The notes under the pieces are model-generated. The model was not told the DNA's origin and ran no database searches. It worked only from the letters and a program-made list of their open reading frames with translations. Positions 8,455-16,292 of a stretch of DNA of 19,900 nucleotides are shown piece by piece. The position numbers were made by a program, and so were the translations under genes. Source of the stretch: Mucidula mucida (lineage: Eukaryota > Basidiomycota > Agaricomycetes > Agaricales > Physalacriaceae); the NCBI GenBank assembly GCA_015501055.1, contig JADNYV010000618.1, positions 1-19,900 of the forward strand. Direction: 5' to 3'. Every line of letters starts with the position of its first letter. The stretch's first letter is position 1.

Positions 8455-9596
8455 TTATGTGTGACCTTGTGGGTACAAAAAGACCCATCCGTAATCCCGG
8501 ACATTGGCCCCTGTCGTTCCGAAGAATAACTCGGTCTCATTCGCCCAATTTACGATCCCAGAAATGCAATCCTTGATCCCCCGAACCCACAAGCGCATAT
8601 CATAATCTTCTCCGCTCATCTCAGTCGGATTCGCAGCCTGAGGCCGTCGCCAAATTAAGGAAGACCACGACGAGGCAGGTGCCGCGCGCATCAAGCTAGT
8701 CTCCAGAACCGAGAGGTCAGTGATGGCATCCTTGATCATATCGCCGGCGTATTGTAGCGCCGCTTGTAGGGAAAGGCTTTCCTGCGCCATAATGACGGCG
8801 ATGAGATTAGGCATCTTCGGTACGGAGGATTGGGCAGTGTTGAAGGAGACTATATCCTAAACGAATGATGTGAAATATGGGTCCAAGCAACGGGCATGAA
8901 TTTACCAGCACGTAAGAGATGGTTCTGGCTGCGGTGGATCTAAGTCTTCGGCTTTCGTCAGTGTGTTCTGGAATATGTAGGCCCTCTACGAGCTCCACCA
9001 TGTCGATCATAACATAAACCCCACTGTATTCGTCCAAGGACGACGTATATTCATCTATTGTGGGTATGACAGTGTCACTGCCGCTGTGAAACTGTCGGTC
9101 ATTTTGGGCTCGTCTATGGCGATTGAGCGATGCGATGAATTGCCGGTTCCACTCTTCAGACTGATTCGTGCAGAGCAGTCGCAATCCCGGCAGGGAACTG
9201 TGCGAAATTTGCGCCATGTAAAACGCAATGTTTTTTTACTCACTATTGGAACAGGCGATCTGAGCCAAGAGACTCTAAATTTTCGAGGTCATGATATGGT
9301 TCGCAATCGGTGAAATCCCCGCGTGCATGCCGCGTGTATTGTATCATCCAAATCGTCATGAAATCCGCTGCTGCACGTAGTTGAGATCCATCGCATGTTG
9401 GGAAGCACAGTGAGGCGAGCAAACCGCCCGTCACTGCGCATAGTAGGCCGCGGTCGATGAGTGACACAGAGCTCAAGTGTTCAATAGACGTGTCTGACGC
9501 CCATTTACACCGCGAATTGGTACGCAGGCCAAAAGGTCGAACATATGAAGCAAGGTCGGGGAGTTGAATTGCAGTGGAGCCTGTCGCTTGAGCCAT
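8455..9596 (-). CDS. Terpene-synthase-fold protein lacking catalytic motifs
   Basis: Three minus-strand exons, 9596-9244, 9197-8906 and 8856-8455, give 348 residues, the usual size of fungal class I sesquiterpene cyclases. The family plan is recognisable: LPDL near the N-terminus, LRAAADFM before the aspartate-rich site, TIDEYTSSLDEYSGVY where the family has a Y...RR.T.G segment, DIVSF at the metal-binding helix, ESLSLQAA, and a C-terminal segment ending NWANETELFFG. The catalytic residues are missing. IQYTR stands where D-[DE]-x-x-D belongs. The NSE/DTE triad N-D-x-x-S-x-x-x-E reads L-D-I-V-S-F-N-T-A. The diphosphate-sensing Arg is absent from SSLDEYSG. The C-terminal Arg-Tyr pair is LF. A GDFTD six residues further on could be a displaced acidic site. 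Introns are 46 and 49 nt and clean, and there is no stop, so this is an intact frame: a pseudoenzyme or a recently inactivated gene. Confidence 0.75.
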
Positions 9597-9972
9597 AATA
9601 GTGAAGCAGCCGCAAGTAAGTTCAGTGCGATGTATACGGTGTTTTGAAAATGCGCGTAAAGACCAAAGCAGTTGTTGGACTTGGGTCCTGTCTGCTCCTG
9701 GCTCGGACCGAACGCGGCGGGATCACGTGGAGAAATAGCTCTTTCTCATGCTCTCACCTCAAGAGACTCATTTGGATGGTAAGCCTGGCTGCGAACTGTC
9801 GGATACGCCTTGATATGCTTAAGTGTCCAACGCCTGCCCAAACTGCGGTCTTCGCTCATTCCATTCCCGCTCATTCCCATTCCATGATCAGCTTGGAAAA
9901 TGTATCGCTTTTAATACACCGGAACCCGACCGACGTGCCATCCTAGACTCTGTGCACACTATCGAACAGGAC
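9597..9972. other. Divergent promoter region, with possible 5' extension of the F-box gene
   Basis: This interval separates the minus-strand terpene-synthase-like gene from the plus-strand F-box gene. The frame of the F-box gene stays open upstream of its first ATG to a TAA at 9820; that stretch would code for CPNCG at its start and NTPEPDRRAIL before the coiled coil, which look like protein and may belong to the gene through a non-ATG start or an upstream exon. I could not find a splice junction that fits. Confidence 0.5.
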
Positions 9973-11385
9973 ATGACATCGTGTCAGGAGCGGATTGCAC
10001 ATCTCACCGAAGTCCTGGCCAACCTCCAAGAATCCCGCACCGCGCATATCAAACTCTTTCCTCCAGTCCATACTCTTCCAGTTGAAGTCTTACTGCGAAT
10101 ACTCAAACTCGTTGTGAAGAAACCGTACCCCTTTTCATCAATCCAAGATGGACCATGGCGTCTCGGACACGTATGCCGCCTTTGGAGGCAAATAACCTCA
10201 GCGCCTTCGTCTTTGTGGTCGTTCCCTTCTTGTCGGTTGTCATCGACCGGTATCTGCAGCATCCCCATGCTTAGAACCGTCTTCGAGAGATCATCACCCG
10301 TGTCGTTCGACGTAGAGCTCAGTGGAGAGTTCTTTGACATTATCAAAAGTCATTCCCTGCGCTGGTACGATATCACTATATCCGGGACGATGAAGAGCTT
10401 TCCACAGCTGCGAGCTGTGGGAGATCTGCCGCTTTTAGTGACTGTATCGCTCAAGGTGCACAGTGCTGTGGGCATTGAATCCTATTCCTTTGCACAAACC
10501 CTGGACATGTTTCGGCATGCGCCAAGGCTCCGATCCCTCAAATTGGAAGGTCTCTTTCCCTTGAGTGATTCTCTTCAGTCCTCTTTTCCCTGGCATCAGC
10601 TAACACATCTTGAAACTGAACGCACGTCCACATTCCTTGACGACTGTCAGCTACTCGCGCATTGCCCTAACCTCCATGCATATTCGACCTTTTCTGTGCG
10701 AGAACCAGGGCCATCTGAATCCCTCCTTCATTCGAATCTTAAATCCCTGAATTTGGTCCATATTGGGCTACTCTGTTATCTTCGGTGCATGTCCTTGACA
10801 GAACTCAGACTTGTTCCTCATTGGCTCGGAGACGAGGAGGATGCTGATGTTGCGGGTTACATCTCTGCTCTCAGATCCTTTGTGGCCCAGTCACCAGTAC
10901 TGGCGTGCGTTCGCATGAGCTTATTATGTGGCACAACTTCGATATCCTCGTTCGTCTCTCCTTTCTCATCGGCGTCCATCAATACCTTCAAGCTCCAAGT
11001 TGAGGGGGCCCCGGGGGACCTTATACATCTAAGCGCTTCTGCTACGCCCTTATTACTGCCACAAATGATCCACTTCGAGTGTACGATCGCGCGCAGCCCA
11101 GATGACGTGCGGTTTGTTGAATCATTGAGCCTAGTAATTCAGTCCCGTTGGCATACCGAAAGAAGAGACATGGCTCGGTTACAAAGTGTCCGCATATCAA
11201 TCGACCAACGGTTGGTTTATGATGCCGCTGAGGAAGCGCTTTGCCGCATGATAGATTGTCTTCGGATGTTAAAGGCAGAAGGTTTAGATGTTGTTGTTTT
11301 TAGTGAGCTGTGTGTTTTGTTGTCATTGATTGTAGCTCAACGTTTTCCAGAGCGAAATGCTTTCAACCGTGAACAAATTTTGTGA
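9973..11385 (+). CDS. F-box protein
   Basis: A single open exon of 470 residues from the ATG at 9973. Residues 1-28 form a short coiled coil (CQERIAHLTEVLANLQESR). An F-box follows at about 33-80: LPVEVLLRILKLVV, then WRLGHVCRLWRQITSAPSSLW. The remainder has leucine-rich segments of the irregular type seen in the large Agaricomycete F-box families (LRSLKLEGLFPL, LKSLNLVHIGLL, LTELRLVPHW). F-boxes bind Skp1 and place the protein in SCF ubiquitin ligases; the substrate cannot be guessed. The frame is open 50 further codons upstream without an ATG, so the true start may be earlier. These genes multiply quickly in mushrooms, and its place between two metabolic genes need not mean a shared function. 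Confidence 0.88.
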   Translation: MTSCQERIAHLTEVLANLQESRTAHIKLFPPVHTLPVEVLLRILKLVVKKPYPFSSIQDGPWRLGHVCRLWRQITSAPSSLWSFPSCRLSSTGICSIPMLRTVFERSSPVSFDVELSGEFFDIIKSHSLRWYDITISGTMKSFPQLRAVGDLPLLVTVSLKVHSAVGIESYSFAQTLDMFRHAPRLRSLKLEGLFPLSDSLQSSFPWHQLTHLETERTSTFLDDCQLLAHCPNLHAYSTFSVREPGPSESLLHSNLKSLNLVHIGLLCYLRCMSLTELRLVPHWLGDEEDADVAGYISALRSFVAQSPVLACVRMSLLCGTTSISSFVSPFSSASINTFKLQVEGAPGDLIHLSASATPLLLPQMIHFECTIARSPDDVRFVESLSLVIQSRWHTERRDMARLQSVRISIDQRLVYDAAEEALCRMIDCLRMLKAEGLDVVVFSELCVLLSLIVAQRFPERNAFNREQIL

Positions 11386-11664
11386 CCACATCTTGAAGTC
11401 GTAGACACGGTTATAAATACTTGTAGTAGACATTGATTGCTGAACTCGGGCTTGTTTTTTGTTTCTCTCAATGACAGAAAGAACAATGTTGGGTGTATTG
11501 CAGGGGTCTCCGGTCAGCTTGAGAGCCAAACACAATTGAAGGTGGCTCGTTCAGGTACGACAGGAAATGTCGTTAGATAACATGTATATTTGCACCACAC
11601 ATTAAATCCGTTAATGATTACTTACAAATACATTCTCGTTACAGGATACTCGACCAAAGAGCAA

Positions 11665-14600
11665 TCAAAATCCCTCCTGCAAGCCACGAATGACTTTGTC
11701 GTTCATCAAAAACTCGTAATGCCCACCCTCCAGCGGGACAACTCGAGTCCCAGGCAGATACTTGGCTCCCAAATCCGCCCAGTCCTCTTTATCTTCGTCG
11801 GCTATACCACCCACAGCTCCCGCCCTGGCGACATAAACACAAACAGGGGCCTTAACGGACGCCATCCATTTCACCATAAGCTCCAGCGATGACACGCCAG
11901 TCGAGTCGGTCGTCAGATCATATACAAAATCGGCAACGAGGGTGATATACTTCTTGACCGTAGTAGCGGCCGTCGTTGCTAGCACGGGAGCCGGAAGGCC
12001 CTTTGACGCCTCAAGAAACGTTGGAAGCTGGGTTTTAAAAAGCTCCCAGTTTGCGTCCCGCCTCATGAGCCCGCCGATGGCGTCCCTAGACAGCGCCACA
12101 AGTTTCTCCCGGTTAGCCGGGTTTCTAGGATCGATGTTACCCACCCGGTTGGCGGAGTAGACGAACAAAGGTGGGAAATGGTCAAGCATCGCTAGTTGGA
12201 CGACGTCGTCGCCATTGTCCTCGAAGAGCTTGGCGATCGCAAAGCCAAGGATGCTCGTTGACGAGTACGCAGCAAGCCGGTATGGTCCCGTAGGTTGCTG
12301 TTCCTTGATCTTCGCAAAGTAGAAAGTAGCCATTTCATCCAACGTCGTCAATGGCGTGTCCGGTGTGACTTGCAGCGTCCAGACCGCAGTCCGAAACTTT
12401 TCCGCGTACGCTGCGTATTCAAAGAATAAACCTCCAGCGCCTGCAGGTTCGTTAAAAACATGTTTCAGTCGGAAACGACCAACTGACCGTGAATCATAAT
12501 CAGAGGCGGCTCTCCTTTTCCCGCAAACAGCTTCACCACAGTTTGACCAGACATTGGAAGGGGTGTATCGGCCGGATAATATCCGTCCTTGTCCTCCTCC
12601 AGCTCCTTTGCGCTAGGTACCTTGAAAGACCCGATGACGAAACCGCGGATAAAGGCGCTCAACGCGATAATTGTTGGGAACTCGAATACAAAGTTCTGCG
12701 GCAAGAGTCGAATCGTGGCGAGCGGAACAGATTTCGACTGGTGCATTGCACGAAGAAGAGAGTTACGGATAGACGTTGCGGTCAGGCTGTAAATAAGTAT
12801 GATCATTCAACGCTCGACAGAAGATCCTCTGGGAAATGTACCTGTCGCCACCTGCGTCAAAGATGTTTATGTCGTCCCCGACAGAAGGAGAGAGAACGTC
12901 ATGAATTATGCCACGAACGAAGACGGTGATGTTCTTGAGGTCCCATACGTCAGGCGGGGTAGACTCCGTACGTGAAATATCATCAACAGCATTATATATG
13001 CCTTCGATCTCGTCGTGATATCGGTCGATAATAGCACCTCGACGAAGAGATCCTTTCGATGTGTATTCGAAAGGCTTGGAAGGGCTGGCTACAAGAATCA
13101 TCTAATACGTCGAGTAATCATTATTCAACCGTCTCCGGCCATACAAAAAGCCGACTGACCTCTTTGTAAATCCTCGAGTGTTGTGGCGCCTGTTTATTGG
13201 CGATCGTCACAGTGCCCCTATAAGGAAATCAACGTCGAACGAGCAGACGCTTGGAAATACACAGTACAGACCATATCTTGTTTCGGAATTCCGCAAGCTT
13301 TACAGAGTCGGCTGGGTCGAAAGCGTATTCAGGTCGTGGAAGAATGAGCACGCCAGGTTGAAACTTGGCCCTCCCGAACATAATCGCATTCGCGACGTGT
13401 TTGTCACCCCGCAATGTGAGCTCTAGAGAAAAGAACTATCGGCATATGTTTTCCCCCACACCCGGGAAGACTTACCTATGGGTTCCGGATTCGTCTACAT
13501 GGGCGACGAAATTGAAGTCAGTCTGTCTCAGTCAATGCACGACGATTACCTTTTCCTGTAATAGATATCAGTATATGTGCATCATAGCAGTACTGTACAT
13601 ACACCAGTACTATGCATGATTTGGTCATCTAGACGCCTCGCTTGTCACTACAGAATCAGGGAACGCAAGTGCTCGCCTCACCTGCTCGACCGTATATCTT
13701 CCAGTAAGCGGAATTGACTGGGTGTCGAATGAGTAGATCTTTCGTGTCAAACGCCCTGACTCCGTCAATTTCAGCGTTCAGAACGGCCGGCGTAAGGGTA
13801 GGCGATTCCTAAAAGGACGTTAGGCGGTACATAAGCTTTCTTTGAAGGTCCTGACCTTGACATACAGGCGGAAGATGTTTTCCTCCACCGGTACGAAGGC
13901 GGCGTCCATGTAAGGCGCGACCTGAACAGGCCCTTAAGAGTTGAGTCATTGAAGAACACAGGTACTGACTCGTATCCATTCCCAACCTTCTGGGTAGGGT
14001 GCCTCTGCAGTACGATACTTCACTAAGCTACCATTGATAACCTGAAGATGAACGCACTGGGAAAGACGCCGACGCTTCCCACTTCCGTTCTGTTATGAGG
14101 TAAATGAGTATCTAATGGGGAAATCGTAAAATACGGACAGTCCATAGGTCATGATGAGAGGTACACCGTGAGATCTCAGAGTGTCGCCTGCTTGTTTTGA
14201 CAAAGGTCCTCCACCAAAGCGCTGAGAATCAAGTCAGGGAGCCGGAGGTTTAAGGAGAGATAATATCGAGAACGTACCACGACACTGAATGCCTTTAATG
14301 CTTCGATCGCCGCAGAATCTGTAGACCAGTCCTTCGAGAATCAAATTTCACTTTGACCTCAATGCCTGTAGTAACGCGACACACCTCAAGGAAGGAAGGC
14401 ACCGTGAACATCACGTTACAGTCAAGCTTCGTGGCGCTGGTGAGGCAGCGTTCTGAGGAGGGTACGACAGGAGGCTCCATGGGCGGGAATACCGCCAAAA
14501 CCATGCCGGACGACATCTGGTAGTCTACATTAACCCAGAGCCAAGTCCGGTATTACGTAGAACAAGGCTTACCATGAAGCAGGTCCACATGAACCCCATC

Positions 14601-15485
14601 GCGTCTACGAATACGTCATGCAGGCAGATTGACGAACGATAGTCGACGTACGATACATTGGCGCTCCCTGCGTTGCACAAGTGTACCCACATAAATCCAT
14701 CTCTCCGTACCCTTTGCAAAGATCAATGTCAGCTTGCGCTTATTCGTTTTGGCAGCACTTACAAGGGATCGAAGCAAACTGTAGGACATGGCGGTGGTTG
14801 AGGTAGATTGGACTGGGAAAGCGAGTGGTCCCAGAAGAGTGAAATATTATCGCTGTGTCCAAGTTGGAGGCCGATTGATTTGTAAGGTCTCGAGTACCAC
14901 TTTGAGAGCGATAAATGCTGTCGAAGGAGGGCATTGGGTTGCTTTGCATAGGTCCCAATTTCCCAGATATATATTCTTGAGAAACCATGTTGGCTATGGA
15001 CTGAAGGTGCTGATCTTGGCTGACAATCATACGAGTACAATTGGTCTCCCTCAGAATGTGCAGCACGGCAGCAGTAGAGTTCCGGACGGAGATAGGGAAC
15101 GGAACGAATCCGGCTTGCATGAGACCAAGATTGACGGCAAAATACGACATTGTGTCTGGGTGGGTGATCAACAACTCGCAGAGATACTTGGACCGGAGAT
15201 GCACGTACCCGTGTTGACAAGAAGTGCGACTACAGGATGAGTTCCTGAGGGGGGTACTCCGAAGGCATCTTGAACAATCTGCCGAGCAGCTTGGATGGCG
15301 AGAAAGACTTGAGCCCAGTGTAGAGTCTTTATGCCTCCATCGCTTGAATCCTCATAGCGAAACACAGGATGGTCGGGACTATTCCTTGCATGGAATTCCG
15401 GAAAGGCATGGAGCGCCAATGTACCGTCCAGAGGAGGGGGGCAGAAGGTCTTCGACGTCGAACCTTGAGGTGTAGGATACTGCAT
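11665..15485 (-). CDS. NRPS-like synthetase, adenylation-carrier-thioesterase
   Basis: Eighteen minus-strand exons give 962 residues: 15485-15209, 15155-14763, 14667-14573, 14516-14385, 14331-14278, 14221-14139, 14089-14058, 14004-13970, 13921-13856, 13808-13682, 13628-13603, 13555-13550, 13494-13476, 13422-13272, 13217-13160, 13101-12842, 12786-12488, 12440-11665. The adenylation domain fills about 1-550: HSSGTTRFPSPI (198-209), YGLTEVG, YGRADDQI, GEKTNPEP (440-447), KPFEYTSKGSLRRG with Lys533. The carrier core FDAGGDSLTA places the phosphopantetheine Ser at 605, completed across a splice. The thioesterase spans about 690-962, with MIHG, nucleophile Ser764 in AAYSST and His945 in GGHYEF. It should activate a carboxylic acid, load it on the carrier and release it by the thioesterase. 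No condensation or reductase domain is present. Odd points: Ser replaces the usual Lys of the A3 loop, the thioesterase GxSxG is AxSxT, exon 12 is 6 nt, and intron 2 (14762-14668) is 95 nt. Substrate unknown. Confidence 0.85.
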
Positions 15486-15523
15486 GATGGTGTCCTGAGA
15501 GCGCCCGCTTTGGTTGGACAAGA

Positions 15524-15531
15524 TTTATATA
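15524..15531 (-). promoter_or_regulatory. TATA box of the NRPS-like gene
   Basis: TATATAAA on the minus strand is 39-46 nt upstream of the ATG at 15485 and directly next to a palindrome at 15533-15552, forming a compact core promoter. Confidence 0.55.
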
Positions 15532-15532
15532 C

Positions 15533-15552
15533 AGTAGTACTCGGGTACTACT
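15533..15552. promoter_or_regulatory. Perfect 8-bp palindrome next to the TATA box, candidate operator
   Basis: Arms AGTAGTAC and GTACTACT are exact reverse complements around TCGG. The site ends one base from the TATA box of the NRPS-like gene. Symmetric sites at this place often bind dimeric regulators; here this is inference only. Confidence 0.4.
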
Positions 15553-16292
15553 TCGAATCCCCACAGAGCTATTTCCAACAACGTTTCGAAGATGCCGCCG
15601 TGAGGATACCTGCCTGCGGCCTTCGTGCGATTTTGGAGAGTATACTTAGATTCTCCAAGGTTTATCAGCGTCTCATGAAATCGCTCTTATGTAGATAGTG
15701 CGCGTAGAAACGGAGAATGCCCAAGCACGTATGTGATGATGCTGAAAGACGACACAAGTTTCTTGGTGGCAACAATTGACTTCTCTAGATACGCCATCGC
15801 TTCTTGCTATTGTGCGTTTAGAGTATTGTTAGTCTGTAATCGCTCGGCCAACATCGGCACCTCGTGGATGGACATCATAGATTTGCCAGAGTCGAGAACA
15901 GCGAACGTGCCATTAAATAGAGGGTCCCGTAAGTACTAGAAGCGCAGCTGGAGAAGCGGTTCTCAATGGGCCAAAAGTAGCGCAGAGTCATCCAAGATTG
16001 TATCGTGACGGGCTTATCAGACCTTGCGCACAGAGAGTCGAAGATAGGCAATTTGGACTAATCAGTGATCATTGTTAGTGAGAACAGTCATCCAGAGCAT
16101 TACGTTCAATAGTCAGCGTGTGTACATGTATAGCTTCTTGTGGTTCTTCGCTACCTTTTCCACTTAGAGCTGGATTTTTTAACTTATTTGAACGAGAAAA
16201 GTACAAGAAGGATGACATAATGATTGTTCCTGTTGTGGGGTATCTCGCGCCGGTTGCCCGAGTCTGCTTCCTACTCGCCGACGACAGCAACG

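Larger units (their letters stand above)
15486..16292. other. Divergent intergenic region, NRPS-like gene and alpha-mannosidase
   Basis: About 800 bp between two divergently transcribed genes. The NRPS-like core promoter lies at its left edge (15524-15552). I see no TATA box for the mannosidase gene. The ATG frame at 15733-15939 (68 codons) has no domain or signal peptide and is probably chance. Confidence 0.45.

Noticed and set aside
9300..9340. GDFTD as an intact aspartate-rich motif of the terpene-synthase-like protein
   Set aside because: It lies about six to ten residues too far from the conserved ADFM segment, and no GT donor exists there that could bring it closer; noted only as a possible displaced site.
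9823..9972. GTG start for the F-box gene at 9823
   Set aside because: GTG initiation is not expected for a fungal nuclear gene. The extension looks coding, but I could not find the upstream exon, so the CDS is given from the first ATG.
12489..12929. 146-codon plus-strand open frame
   Set aside because: It is the antisense shadow of the carrier and thioesterase exons of the NRPS-like gene, which explain both frame and conservation on the minus strand.
15733..15939. 68-codon ATG frame in the divergent promoter region
   Set aside because: No domain, signal peptide or adjoining exon; a chance length for this base composition.
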